From contig JAABTL010000008.1 of the NCBI GenBank assembly GCA_011389865.1, positions 31,952 to 95,951 on the forward strand: a stretch of DNA of 64,000 nt, read 5' to 3'. Shown piece by piece: positions 6,530 to 15,185 of the stretch. The notes below the pieces were generated by a model. It worked only from the letters and a program-made list of their open reading frames with translations, was not told the origin of the DNA and searched no databases. The position numbers were made by a program, and so were the translations under genes. The DNA is from Trueperaceae bacterium (GTDB lineage: Bacteria > Deinococcota > Deinococci > Deinococcales > Trueperaceae). The first letter of the stretch is position 1, and every line of letters begins with the position of its first letter.

Positions 6530-9010
6530 GTGTGGCTGGCGCGCCAACTCGATGCGGTTCTGGGCGCCGATCGTCCGGTGCTGCTGCTCGGCGGCGAGGC
6601 CCACGGGTCGCCTTACGTTCTCGACACCTTGCGCACGAGGCGGCGGACTGCGTGGTGGACGCTTCCGAGTGCCTTCGCCGGCGACGACGTGGCGCAGGGT
6701 AACGCCCTGGCCGAGGCGCTGAACGACGTCCTGGAGGCTCCCCTCTTCCCCCAGGCGCTGCCCTATCGAGCGCACCTCCAGGGACTCCGCCACCACGCCG
6801 CCGACCTCCTGCCGCTGTGGCTCGCCGTCACCTCGGCGATCCCGGACGCGGCGCTGTTGGACGACCTCACGGAGCTTGGCGGCGCCGGCTTCGGCGTCGT
6901 GATCGACCTGCGCTTGCATGACGCGACGCCCGCGTCGGCTTGGGCGTCGCGCTGCCTCCGGCTGGGTCCGGCCGAGATGCGCCTGTCGCTCGCGGAGGCG
7001 GCGCAGGTCGCCCCGGGCGGCCTCGGCCGCGAGCGCGTCGCCGAGCTGTGGTGGACGACGGAGGGCCGCTTCACCGACCTGATGCGGGCCGCGCACGCGG
7101 CGGTCGGCCTGCCACCGCTCAACGTCCCGGCGCCCGCCGGACCCCTCCGCCCCGCGGACCGCGCCGAGCCCGTTCCGAGCGCGCTCGCGGTCCGCGCCCT
7201 GGCCCGCGAGGGCGACTGGATCGACGCGCTCGAGCTCGCCGTGCTGGCCGCTCCGGAGCTCGTCGACGACCTGCTGAGGACGGCCGGCCCCGCCTTCCAC
7301 GAACGCGGCCTGACGCGCCGGCTGCACCTGCTGCTGTCGGCGCTCCCGCCGGCGTACGCGCGTCAGGAGCGGGTGCTGGAGTGGCGGCTGGTAGCGGCGG
7401 CGGAGGCCGGCGAACTGCCGTCGGTCCTACCCGACGTCGACGCCCACCTCGCCGCCCATCGTGCGCCGGACCTGCGGGCGCGGCGCGCCGGCACGCTGCC
7501 GCACGCGGAGGGCTTCGGCCTCGCCGAGCAGGCGGTGCGCGACCACCGGACGCCCCTGACGCTGTGGCAATACGGGCGCTTGCACCCGGACTTCGACGTG
7601 GCCACCAAGCTGCTCGAGGAGAGCGTGCGGCTGGCCGAAGACGGCGGGTCGCCCCACGCGGTCTCGCGCAACGCAGGCAGCCTGGCGGCGAAGCTGGTGC
7701 ACGTCGGGGAGTTCGCGCGTGCCCGAGCCTGGGCGCAGTTCGCCCTGGGCGTGTTCGACCAGCACCAGCTGCGCGACGGCGCGCGGCGCCTGCGGCTGGT
7801 CAACGACCTGGCGTTCGCCCGCCTCCTGACGGGTGACGTCGCCGGGCTGCGGCGCGGCCTCGCGGATGCGGCGGCCACCCTGACGGCCGCCATGCCGGCG
7901 GTGGCGGACCTCTACCGCAGCACCTGGGCCGCCGTGGAGCTCGCCGGTGGCGACCCGGAGGCTGCCCTGGCGCTGTTGCGACCGCTCGTCGAGGGCGCTC
8001 CGAGGGCGCGCCGGGCGTCGTTCGCACAGCTGGCGGTGCGGGCCCTGCTCGACCTCGACCGCGTGGACGAGGCCGTGCTGGTGGCGGAGGACGCGGTCGA
8101 GTTGGCCGCCGGTATGGGTGACCACGCGCGGCGCGTCGCCCGCCTCGCGCGCGGGATGGCCGAGGCAGTCCGCGCCGCGCGTGCCGGCGGCGAGCCGGGC
8201 GATGCGCGCTGCGAGCGTGCGAGGGAGGACCTGCTCGTCGTCATGACCGCTACCGATGTCGCCGCCGAGCTACGGCTGCCGGCCGCGCTGCACTACCTCC
8301 TCACCACCGGCGGCGCGGCGCAGGACGTGCCGGCCGACCTCGTCCGGATCCTCGTCAGCCTTCACCCGTTGGCGCTGCGCCTCTTCGCCGGGCCGGCCGA
8401 CCTCTTCGCGCCCATCTGGGACGCCGTCGGCGGTGGGGGGCCAAGGCTCCGCCTGCGCTTCTTCGGCACGGTCGCGTGCCGCTGGGACGGTGTCCTCATC
8501 GACCTCTCGCCCCGGTTGGCGGAGGTCGCGCTCGCTCTGACGCTCTCGCCCGACGGCGTGTCGCGCGACCGGCTCAACGACTTCCTGACGCCCGACGGCC
8601 AGCCGCCGTTCACCGGCAGCGGACTCCGGGGGCTGCTCACGCGCCTGCGTGGCCTTCTGCCGGTCAGCGAGGCGCCGTACCGCTGGACGGCGCCGTTCTC
8701 CGCCGACGTCGCCGAGGTCGGAGTGATGATCGCCGACGGCCGGGTGCGCGAGGCCATCGCGCTGTGGCAGGGCCCGCTGCTGCCCCTCAGCGAGGCACCC
8801 GGTGTGCGCGAGGCGCGCGAGACCCTGGAGGAGTCGCTGCGGCAGGCGGCGCTCTTGAGCGGCGATGGCGACGCGCTGTACGAGCTCGCGGACCGCTGGG
8901 GCGACGACTTGGTGCTGTGGGAGGCTGCCGCCGAGGCGATGCCGCCCGGTGAGCCGCGGCTGGCACTGGCACTGGCGCGCGTGCGGCGACTCGCGGCTGC
9001 CTACGGTTGA
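6530..9010 (+). CDS. large TPR transcriptional regulator with C-terminal SARP-like domain
   Basis: 826 aa from the GTG six bases after TATCGT; an in-frame ATG at 6503 lies inside a palindrome and has no initiation signal. The N-terminal 200 residues look like a degraded STAND/MalT ATPase: where a P-loop is expected the text is LLLGGEAHGSPYVL, with no GKT/S. About 210-620 is all-alpha TPR-like repeat. The C-terminal part from about 640 (LRLRFFGTVACRWDG, then GLLTRLRGLLPV and a BTAD-like helical end) resembles the winged helix plus bacterial transcriptional activation domain of SARP regulators, here in inverted order. It probably controls the neighbouring divergent small genes, but its target and signal are unknown. 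Confidence 0.72.
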   Translation: MWLARQLDAVLGADRPVLLLGGEAHGSPYVLDTLRTRRRTAWWTLPSAFAGDDVAQGNALAEALNDVLEAPLFPQALPYRAHLQGLRHHAADLLPLWLAVTSAIPDAALLDDLTELGGAGFGVVIDLRLHDATPASAWASRCLRLGPAEMRLSLAEAAQVAPGGLGRERVAELWWTTEGRFTDLMRAAHAAVGLPPLNVPAPAGPLRPADRAEPVPSALAVRALAREGDWIDALELAVLAAPELVDDLLRTAGPAFHERGLTRRLHLLLSALPPAYARQERVLEWRLVAAAEAGELPSVLPDVDAHLAAHRAPDLRARRAGTLPHAEGFGLAEQAVRDHRTPLTLWQYGRLHPDFDVATKLLEESVRLAEDGGSPHAVSRNAGSLAAKLVHVGEFARARAWAQFALGVFDQHQLRDGARRLRLVNDLAFARLLTGDVAGLRRGLADAAATLTAAMPAVADLYRSTWAAVELAGGDPEAALALLRPLVEGAPRARRASFAQLAVRALLDLDRVDEAVLVAEDAVELAAGMGDHARRVARLARGMAEAVRAARAGGEPGDARCERAREDLLVVMTATDVAAELRLPAALHYLLTTGGAAQDVPADLVRILVSLHPLALRLFAGPADLFAPIWDAVGGGGPRLRLRFFGTVACRWDGVLIDLSPRLAEVALALTLSPDGVSRDRLNDFLTPDGQPPFTGSGLRGLLTRLRGLLPVSEAPYRWTAPFSADVAEVGVMIADGRVREAIALWQGPLLPLSEAPGVREARETLEESLRQAALLSGDGDALYELADRWGDDLVLWEAAAEAMPPGEPRLALALARVRRLAAAYG

Positions 9011-9070
9011 CGTTGGCCTAGCGCTAGGTCGCGCCAGCGCCCGCGCTGGCGTCCGACGCGGCGAGCGGCA

Positions 9071-9076
9071 TAACCT
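9071..9076 (+). promoter_or_regulatory. leaderless -10 element for icd (TAACCT)
   Basis: TAACCT followed by six bases and the ATG, with no Shine-Dalgarno sequence between. Confidence 0.6.
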
Positions 9077-9082
9077 GGCGCC

Positions 9083-10612
9083 ATGGACGTCTCCGAGAGC
9101 CCCATCCCCGTCGTCGTCGCCGAGGGCGACGGCATCGGTCCCGAGATCACCCGCGCCACCGTGCGCATCCTCGACGCCGCCGGCGCCCGCATCGACTGGA
9201 AGCCGGTCGTGCTGGGCCAGGTGGCGTACGAGCGCGGCGTCGCGACCGGCGTGCCCGACGACGCCTGGAGCCTGCTGCGGCGGCACCAGGTGCTGCTCAA
9301 GGGCCCCATCACCACGCCCCAGGGCGGCGGCTACAAGAGCGTCAACGTCACCCTGCGCAAGAGCCTCGGGCTCTTCGCCAACGTGCGCGAGACCAAGTCG
9401 TACGCTCCCTACGTGCCGACGCGCCACGAGGGCATGAACCTCGTCATCGTGCGCGAGAACGAAGAGGACCTGTACGCCGGCATCGAGCACCGCCAGACGC
9501 GCGAGGTCACCCAGTCGCTCAAGCTGATCACCCGACCCGGGACCGAGCGCATCGTGCGCTTCGCGTTCGCGTACGCCCGCGCCTACGGCCGGCGCAAGGT
9601 CACTTGCATGACCAAGGACAACATCATGAAGGCCACCGACGGCCTGTTCCACAAGACCTTCGACGCCGTCGCGGCCGAGTACCCCGACATCGAGTCCGAG
9701 CACCTGATCATCGACATCGGGGCCGCGCGGCTCGCCGACACGCCCGAGCGCTTCGACGTGATCGTCACGCTCAACCTCTACGGCGACGTCCTCTCCGACA
9801 TCGCCTCGCAGATCGCCGGCTCCGTCGGCCTGGGCGGTTCCGCCAACGTCGGCGACGGGGTGGCGATGTTCGAGGCCGTCCACGGCAGCGCCCCCGACAT
9901 CGCCGGGCAGGACCTCGCCAACCCCTCCGGCATGCTGCTCGCGGCCGTGCAGATGCTCGTGCACGTCGGCCAGGCCGAGATCGCGCAACGCGTCGCCAAC
10001 GCCTGGTTGCGCACCCTGGAGGACGGCGTCCACACGGGCGACCTCTACCGCGCCGGCAGCAGCATCGAGCGCGTCGGCACGCAGGGTTTCGCCGACGCCG
10101 TCATCGCGCGCCTCGGCGAAGACCCGCTCCACCTGCCGCCGGTGCACTACCGCAAGATCGACCTGCACGTCGAGCTTCCCGAGCCCCCCGTCGAGCGCAA
10201 GGACCTGCGCGGGATCGACGTCTTCCTGGATTGGCACGGCGCCGCCCGAGCAGACGGCGCGGGGCCCGCAGCCGGCGCGGGGCCCGCAGCCGGCGCGGGG
10301 CCCGCAGACGACGCGCGGCGCGACCCCGAGGTGCTCGGCCCGGCCCTGGCCGCGACGGCGAAGGCCGTCGGCTGGCACCTGAAGATGGTCACGAACCGCG
10401 GCGTCAAGGTCTGGCCCGAGGGCTTCGCCGAGACCTTCTGCACCGACCACTGGCGCTGCCGCTTCCACCCCGCCGACGGTGCCGTCACCGACTTCGACGC
10501 CGTGTTGCGGCTGCTCGGCGCCGTCCACGGCGCGGGCTACGAGGTCATCAAGACGGAGCACCTGTACGACTTCGACGGGTTGCCGGGGTACTCGTTGGGG
10601 CAAGGCGAATGA
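9083..10612 (+). CDS. icd: isocitrate dehydrogenase, Thermus type
   Basis: 509 aa; oxidative decarboxylation of isocitrate to 2-oxoglutarate in the TCA cycle. The N-terminal two-thirds is the isocitrate/isopropylmalate dehydrogenase fold: [10 protein letters not shown] near the start, [20 protein letters not shown], then [17 protein letters not shown], and the nucleotide-side loop [19 protein letters not shown]. After about residue 355 comes the extra C-terminal domain found in Thermus ICDH (496 aa), with [11 protein letters not shown] and [22 protein letters not shown] triplicated Gly-Ala-Pro linker interrupts this region. Cofactor choice is not settled here; Thermus-type enzymes use NADP. 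It is a single-gene unit followed by a strong hairpin. Confidence 0.94.
   Translation: MDVSESPIPVVVAEGDGIGPEITRATVRILDAAGARIDWKPVVLGQVAYERGVATGVPDDAWSLLRRHQVLLKGPITTPQGGGYKSVNVTLRKSLGLFANVRETKSYAPYVPTRHEGMNLVIVRENEEDLYAGIEHRQTREVTQSLKLITRPGTERIVRFAFAYARAYGRRKVTCMTKDNIMKATDGLFHKTFDAVAAEYPDIESEHLIIDIGAARLADTPERFDVIVTLNLYGDVLSDIASQIAGSVGLGGSANVGDGVAMFEAVHGSAPDIAGQDLANPSGMLLAAVQMLVHVGQAEIAQRVANAWLRTLEDGVHTGDLYRAGSSIERVGTQGFADAVIARLGEDPLHLPPVHYRKIDLHVELPEPPVERKDLRGIDVFLDWHGAARADGAGPAAGAGPAAGAGPADDARRDPEVLGPALAATAKAVGWHLKMVTNRGVKVWPEGFAETFCTDHWRCRFHPADGAVTDFDAVLRLLGAVHGAGYEVIKTEHLYDFDGLPGYSLGQGE
10256..10309 (+). repeat. 18-bp tandem repeat x3 inside icd
   Basis: Unit GGCGCGGGGCCCGCAGCC, three in-frame copies, the last differing at one base. 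It encodes three GAGPAA-type hexapeptides in a surface linker between the catalytic fold and the C-terminal domain, and is likely length-variable between strains. Confidence 0.9.
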
Positions 10613-10614
10613 GT

Positions 10615-10649
10615 CTTGGGGGTTGGGGCCTCCGGCCCCAACCCCCAAG
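10615..10649 (+). terminator. 16-bp perfect hairpin just after icd
   Basis: CTTGGGGGTTGGGGCC / GGCCCCAACCCCCAAG around TCC, starting two bases after the stop codon. No U-run follows, so it may be an RNA 3'-end stabiliser as much as a terminator. It is also the first half of a dispersed repeat unit. Confidence 0.7.
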
Positions 10650-10759
10650 CCATTGCAGTTCGCGAGCGAAGCTCGCGAACTGCCGAGTCCGGCGGGGGCC
10701 TCCGGCCCCAACCCCCAAGCCATGGCGGTTCGCGAGCGAAGCTCGCGAACCGCCGAGTC
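10625..10759. repeat. two copies of a 65-bp double-hairpin (REP-like) element
   Basis: Copies at 10625-10689 and 10695-10759 (70-bp period) differ at three positions. Each ends in a stem closed by a GAA triloop: GCAGTTCGCGAGC-GAA-GCTCGCGAACTGC in copy 1, and a 14-bp version in copy 2 where the A/T pair is replaced by G/C. The compensatory change shows selection on the stem or correlated copying. The innermost GCGAAGC is a known ultra-stable mini-hairpin sequence. The 250-bp gap holds no gene. Confidence 0.85.
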
Positions 10760-10862
10760 GAGCCTGCCCCCCGTCCCCCGATTGGCGGAGACCAGCGCCG
10801 ACCGATGGCGGATGCGAGCTGGCGCATCTCGCGGCTACCTTGAGGCCACGGGAGGTACGTCC

Positions 10863-11753
10863 ATGGTGGTCGAGATGCACGGCGTGGAGAAGCGCTACGG
10901 CGACGTTCAGGCCCTCGCCGGGGTCGATCTTTCGGTCGCGGCGGGTGAGTTGGTGGGTTTCCTGGGGCCGAACGGCGCGGGCAAGACGACGTCCATCCGC
11001 GTGATGCTCGGGCTGACCAGCCCGACGGCGGGGGAGGCCCGCCTCTTCGGCGGCGCCCCGGATCGGCGCGAGGCGCGCGGCCGGGTGGGGGTCATGCTGC
11101 AGGAGTCGGGCGTGCCCACCACCCTGCGCGTGCGCGAGTTGGTCGCGCTGTTCGGGCGCTACTACCCCTACGCCCTGCCGGTCAAGGAGGTGCTCGCGCG
11201 CGCCGGGCTCGAGGACAAGGCGCACGCGCTGGTCTCGACCCTCTCCGGCGGCCAGCGCCAGCGGCTGTACTTCGCCCTCGCCATCGTCGGCGACCCCGAC
11301 CTGCTGTTCCTCGACGAGCCCACGGTGGCGCTCGACGTCGAGGGCCGGCGCGCGTTCTGGCAGCAGGTCGTCGGCTTCGCCGAGCTCGGCAAGACCGTGC
11401 TCTTCACCACCCACCACCTGTCCGAGGCCGACGCCGTGGCGCGGCGGCTGGTGGTCATCGACAAGGGGAGGATCATCGCCGAGGGGACCCCGTCCGAGGT
11501 CAAGCGGCGGGTCGCCGACCGGACGGTGCGCTTCCGCTCCGACCTGCCTGCGTCGGCGCTGGCCGCTCGGCCCGGCGTCCAGCGGGTCGATCTCGAGCCC
11601 GGCGGCCTGCTGGCGGTGTACACGAGCGAACCTGAGCGCCTGCTGCGTGAGCTCTTCGCGCAAGGCGCGGAGCTGCGCGACCTGACGGTCACCGACGCCG
11701 ATCTGGAGGCCGCCTTCGTGGCCCTGACGCGCCGCGAGGGGGTGGCCGCGTGA
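10863..11753 (+). CDS. ABC-2 type exporter, ATP-binding subunit
   Basis: 296 aa cytoplasmic ATPase. Walker A GPNGAGKT (35-42), Q-loop at Gln80, signature LSGGQ (127-131), Walker B LLFLDE (147-152), then the switch His in TTHHLSEAD. The C-terminal about 80 residues form the DrrA/CcmA-type regulatory tail. The ATG is preceded by GGGAGG at seven bases; the frame is open further upstream only through the repeat region. It overlaps the permease gene by four bases (GTGA), so the two are translationally coupled and form one transporter. Substrate is unknown; drugs or lipids are usual for this family. Confidence 0.92.
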   Translation: MVVEMHGVEKRYGDVQALAGVDLSVAAGELVGFLGPNGAGKTTSIRVMLGLTSPTAGEARLFGGAPDRREARGRVGVMLQESGVPTTLRVRELVALFGRYYPYALPVKEVLARAGLEDKAHALVSTLSGGQRQRLYFALAIVGDPDLLFLDEPTVALDVEGRRAFWQQVVGFAELGKTVLFTTHHLSEADAVARRLVVIDKGRIIAEGTPSEVKRRVADRTVRFRSDLPASALAARPGVQRVDLEPGGLLAVYTSEPERLLRELFAQGAELRDLTVTDADLEAAFVALTRREGVAA

Positions 11754-12610
11754 CCGGGCCTGCGAGCGTCGCGCAGCGTCCCGACGGACGACGTCTCAGC
11801 GCCAGTGCGCGACCGGGTGGCGGGGCGTGGGGCCTGTGGCTTGCCCAGACGCGCGCGGAGTTCGCCTCCAGCCTACGTGCACCCGACTTCGTGATCGGGG
11901 TGGTGGCGATCCCGGTGATGCTGTTCCTCATGTTCGGCCCGCCCAACGCGCGCTGGTCGCTGCCCGAGGGCACCCGCATCTCGGCGATGATGATGCCGGG
12001 CTTCGGCGCCTTCGGCATCCTCAGCTTGGTGCTGTTCGCCTTCGGGGTGGAGATCGCGCAGGAGCGCGGCAAGGGGTGGTTGCGGCTCATGCGGGCGACG
12101 CCGGCCCCGGCGTGGGTGTACCTCGGGGGGAAGCTGGCGATGAGCGTCCTGTACGCCGCGGTCACCTTGGTGGTGCTCTTCGCCGTCGCCGCGGCCTTCG
12201 CCCAGGTGCGGTTGTCACCGCAGCAGTGGTTGCAGGTCGGCGGCGTGCTGCTCGCGGGCGGCGTGGCGCTGGCCCCGATCGGCTTCGCGCTCGGGTTCCT
12301 GGCGCGCCCGCGGGCCGCCAGCACGATCGGCAACCTCGTGTTCCTGCCGCTGTCGTTCGCCTCCGGGTTCTTCTTCCCGCTGAGCCAGCTGCCGCCATTC
12401 CTCCGCGACCTGGCGCCCTACCTGCCGACCTACCATTACGGTCGCCTGATCTGGTCGTCGTTCGCCCCCGCCGCCGACATCACGGCCTACACCGGCATCG
12501 AGCCCGTCGGAGCGCTCGCGTCGGTCGCTTGGCTCGTCGGCACCTTCGTGGTCTTCTCGCTGCTGTCGGTGTGGGCCTACCGGCGCGACCGGCGGCGCGA
12601 CGAGGGTTGA
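11750..12610 (+). CDS. ABC-2 type exporter, permease subunit
   Basis: 286 aa integral membrane partner of the preceding ATPase, starting at the GTG of the GTGA overlap. About six membrane segments are visible: near 45-65, 80-105, 128-150, 158-182, 190-212 and 258-278. The ABC-2 core motif region includes LVFLPLSFASGFFFPLSQLP, typical of the DrrB/NodJ fold. The N-terminal about 25 residues are basic and cytoplasmic. A GC-rich hairpin follows the stop. Confidence 0.9.
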   Translation: MTGPASVAQRPDGRRLSASARPGGGAWGLWLAQTRAEFASSLRAPDFVIGVVAIPVMLFLMFGPPNARWSLPEGTRISAMMMPGFGAFGILSLVLFAFGVEIAQERGKGWLRLMRATPAPAWVYLGGKLAMSVLYAAVTLVVLFAVAAAFAQVRLSPQQWLQVGGVLLAGGVALAPIGFALGFLARPRAASTIGNLVFLPLSFASGFFFPLSQLPPFLRDLAPYLPTYHYGRLIWSSFAPAADITAYTGIEPVGALASVAWLVGTFVVFSLLSVWAYRRDRRRDEG

Positions 12611-12660
12611 CGTCTCACGGCCCGGGCGACGCCCCGGCCCCGGCACCCTGCGAGCGTGGC

Positions 12661-12687
12661 GGGGACGCCGGCCTCGGCGGCGTCCCC
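12661..12687 (+). terminator. hairpin after ABC exporter operon
   Basis: GGGGACGCC / GGCGTCCCC with a 9-base partly self-pairing loop, between the permease stop and the next gene. No U-run. Confidence 0.5.
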
Positions 12688-12692
12688 GGGCG

Positions 12693-12698
12693 TAAGCT
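12693..12698 (+). promoter_or_regulatory. leaderless -10 element (TAAGCT)
   Basis: TAAGCT, six bases, then the GTG start of the efflux pump. Confidence 0.58.
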
Positions 12699-12704
12699 CC
12701 GCGG

Positions 12705-14513
12705 GTGAATCTCTCGCCGCGCGACAAGACCCTCACTCTCATAGGGATCCTGCTCGCCGTCTTCCTCGGCGCGCTCGACCAGACGATCGTCGCCACCGCC
12801 CTCCCGAAGATCGTCGAGGACCTGCAGGGCGTCTCGCGCTACGCCTGGGTGGCGACCGCCTACCTGCTCGCCTCGACGGTGCTGGTGCCGATCTACGGCA
12901 AGCTCGCGGACATGTTCTCGCGCAAGCGCATCGTGCTGTTCGCGATCGCGACCTTCCTGCTCGGCTCGCTGCTGTCCGGCATCGCCGGCGAGTTCGGCAC
13001 GCTGCCGCTCCTCGGCGACGGCATGAGCCAGCTGATCGTGTTCCGCGCCGTCCAGGGCCTGGGAGGCGCCGGGCTGTTCTCCCTCGCGTTCATCGTGATC
13101 GCCGATCTGTTCTCGCCGCGCGAGCGCGGCAAGTACCAGGGACTGGTCGGCGCGACCTTCGGCGTCGCCAGCGTGCTCGGCCCGTGGATCGGCGGCCTGC
13201 TGACCGACTACGGCGGCGCGCTGATCCCCGGCGTCGAGGGCTGGCGCTGGGTGTTCTACGTCAACGTCCCCGTCGGCGCCGTCGCGCTGTGGTTCGTGGC
13301 GATGCGGATGCCGCCGCTGCGCCCGAAGGACGCATCGGCACGCCTCGACGTCCCCTCGGCCCTCTTCCTCATCGGTGCGCTGGTGCCGTTCGTGCTCGCG
13401 TTGCAGCTCGACCGCTCCGTGTACCCGTGGGGCGGCGCGGTCACCCTGGGCGCGTTCGCCGTGGCGGCCGCCTTCGCCGTCGCCTTCGTGCTGCGCTCGC
13501 TGGCGTCCTCCAGCCCGGTCCTCGAGGTGCGCCTCTTCGCCGACCGCGTGTTCGCGACCGCCAACCTCGCGGCCTTCCTGCTCGGCGCGGCCTTCCTGTC
13601 GACGGTCATCTTCCTGCCGCTGTTCATGGTCAACGTCCTCGGCGTCAGCGCGACGCGCGCGGGGCTCAGCCTGATCCCGCTGTCGATCGGCACGGTCCTC
13701 GGCTCGGTGTTCGCCGGCCAGATCGCCTCCCGGCTCGGCCGCTACAAGGGACTGATGGTGTTCGGCGGGGTGGTGCTGCTGCTGGCGATGGTGCTGCTGT
13801 CGACGATGTCCGCGGACGTGCCGTACTGGCGCGTGACGCTCTACATGGTGATCGCCGGCCTCGGCGTCGGGCCCGGGCTGCCCCTCTACACGCTGGCGAT
13901 CCAGAACGCCATCGACCCGCGCAAGGTGGGGCAGGCGACCAGCGCCGCGCAGTTCTTCCGGCAGATCGGCGGGGCCGTCGGCGCCGCCGTCATGGGGACG
14001 ATCCTCGCGACGACGCTGGCGGCGGCGTTCGCCGGGGTCGGGCGCACGGCCGCGGTCGCGGGCCTCGAGGCGCCGGCCCTCAGCGGCGGCGAGCTCGCCT
14101 CGACCGGCGGGGGTGACGTCGGCGCCGCCGTGCGGGAGGCGTTCGGGGCGCAGGCGGAGGCGCTGGTCGCCGCGCTCGACGATCCCGACCCGCAGGCGCT
14201 CGCGCGGGCGCTGGAGGCGAGCGCCGTGCCGGACGAGGCGCGCGGCTTCATCCTGGGTGCCGCGGCGCAGGCCCGCGGCGACGCCGCGGCCATGGCCGCC
14301 CTGGCGGCGCAGCTTCGCGCGCAACTCGACGAGCAGGCCGACGCGGTCGCGGCGACGGTGGCCGAGGCGGTGCGCCAGGGCTTCGCGGACGCCGTGACCG
14401 CCATCTTCGGCGCGCTCGTGTGGGTGGTGGCCGCGGCGCTGGCCGTCACGGCCTTCGTGCCGTCGCTGGAGCTGCGGCGATCGAACGAACCGGGGGCGGC
14501 GGCGCTCGATTGA
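12705..14513 (+). CDS. MFS drug:H+ antiporter, DHA2 family (14 TM)
   Basis: 602 aa, longer than the usual about 500. The start region reads LIGILLAVFLGALDQTIVATALPKI, the DHA2 motif D1 region; motif A follows as GKLADMFSRKR in loop 2-3, and motif C-like GPWIGG in TM5. Between the last two membrane helices (about 450-575) sits a soluble Ala-rich helical insertion of roughly 125 residues, much larger than the usual TM13-14 loop. GTG start six bases after a TANNNT element, no Shine-Dalgarno. Likely a multidrug exporter; the function of the insertion is unknown. Confidence 0.9.
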   Translation: MNLSPRDKTLTLIGILLAVFLGALDQTIVATALPKIVEDLQGVSRYAWVATAYLLASTVLVPIYGKLADMFSRKRIVLFAIATFLLGSLLSGIAGEFGTLPLLGDGMSQLIVFRAVQGLGGAGLFSLAFIVIADLFSPRERGKYQGLVGATFGVASVLGPWIGGLLTDYGGALIPGVEGWRWVFYVNVPVGAVALWFVAMRMPPLRPKDASARLDVPSALFLIGALVPFVLALQLDRSVYPWGGAVTLGAFAVAAAFAVAFVLRSLASSSPVLEVRLFADRVFATANLAAFLLGAAFLSTVIFLPLFMVNVLGVSATRAGLSLIPLSIGTVLGSVFAGQIASRLGRYKGLMVFGGVVLLLAMVLLSTMSADVPYWRVTLYMVIAGLGVGPGLPLYTLAIQNAIDPRKVGQATSAAQFFRQIGGAVGAAVMGTILATTLAAAFAGVGRTAAVAGLEAPALSGGELASTGGGDVGAAVREAFGAQAEALVAALDDPDPQALARALEASAVPDEARGFILGAAAQARGDAAAMAALAAQLRAQLDEQADAVAATVAEAVRQGFADAVTAIFGALVWVVAAALAVTAFVPSLELRRSNEPGAAALD

Positions 14514-14523
14514 CGCGCGCCGA

Positions 14524-14542
14524 CGCCGCGCGGGGCGCGGCG
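14524..14542. terminator. hairpin between convergent genes
   Basis: CGCCGCGC-GGG-GCGCGGCG, eight-bp arms, between the MFS gene and the convergent membrane protein gene. It could serve both strands. Confidence 0.5.
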
Positions 14543-14573
14543 GCAACACCGTGCCGCGGTGAAGCCGCGCCCG

Positions 14574-15185
14574 CTAACGCCCCCGGCGCGTCCAGCCGAG
14601 CACCGCGACGCCGACGCCGATCATCGTCAACGGCAGCCACCAGCGTGTGAAGGCGCCGGTGGGGTCGTTGGCCAACACGGTCAGCAGGGCCCAGGCGAGC
14701 GCGGGCCACAGGGCCCAGCGCCCACCGCCGTGTTCGCGCGGCAGCAGGTAGATGGCGGTGAAGGTCGCGGTCATGCCGAGCAGGAAGACGGCGCCGCCGT
14801 CCCATCCCGGGCGCAGGGCATCCACCGCCGCGACGGCCGCCAGGGTGGTCAGGACGCCGGCCGGGATGATCGCCCAGCCGGTCACCGCCTGCCGGCGTGT
14901 GGGCGTGCGGTAGACGAGCCAGAAGGCGACGGCGGCGAAGCCGAGGAACGCGGGCCCAGAGAGCTGCGTCGTCGTGGCGGCCGCCGTCATCCCCAGGGCC
15001 GCATGGACCACGATGCGCAGGGCCAGCGGCGCGCGCGGGGTCAGCGTGCGCCAGGCGACGACCGCCGCGAGCGTCAGCCCGCCGATCCAGGCGAGCTCGG
15101 CCGCCAGGCCAACGGCGCCGCGGCCACCGAGCAGGGTGGCGGCCCCCGCCAGCAGCAGGAACGCACCGGCGACGCGGCGGTTCAC
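14574..15185 (-). CDS. six- or seven-TM membrane protein, paralogue of the protein across the TCS
   Basis: 203 aa, almost entirely hydrophobic helices. Shares a recognisable core with the 280-aa protein at the other end of the two-component cluster: GWAIIPAGVLTTLAAVAAVD aligns with WWAVIPAGALFSLAVTALVD, and GGAVFLLGMTATFTAIYLLPR with GGAVFLFGLAATFFVLTRLPR. It starts at a GTG overlapping the sensor kinase stop by four bases (GTGA), so it is the last gene of the RR-HK-membrane protein operon. A role as membrane accessory or target of the kinase, as LiaF is for LiaS, is an inference from position. Confidence 0.8.
   Translation of the reverse strand: MNRRVAGAFLLLAGAATLLGGRGAVGLAAELAWIGGLTLAAVVAWRTLTPRAPLALRIVVHAALGMTAAATTTQLSGPAFLGFAAVAFWLVYRTPTRRQAVTGWAIIPAGVLTTLAAVAAVDALRPGWDGGAVFLLGMTATFTAIYLLPREHGGGRWALWPALAWALLTVLANDPTGAFTRWWLPLTMIGVGVAVLGWTRRGR

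Noticed and set aside
8270..10723. 817-codon open frame antisense to icd
   Set aside because: Shadow of the third-position GC bias of icd; no recognisable protein.
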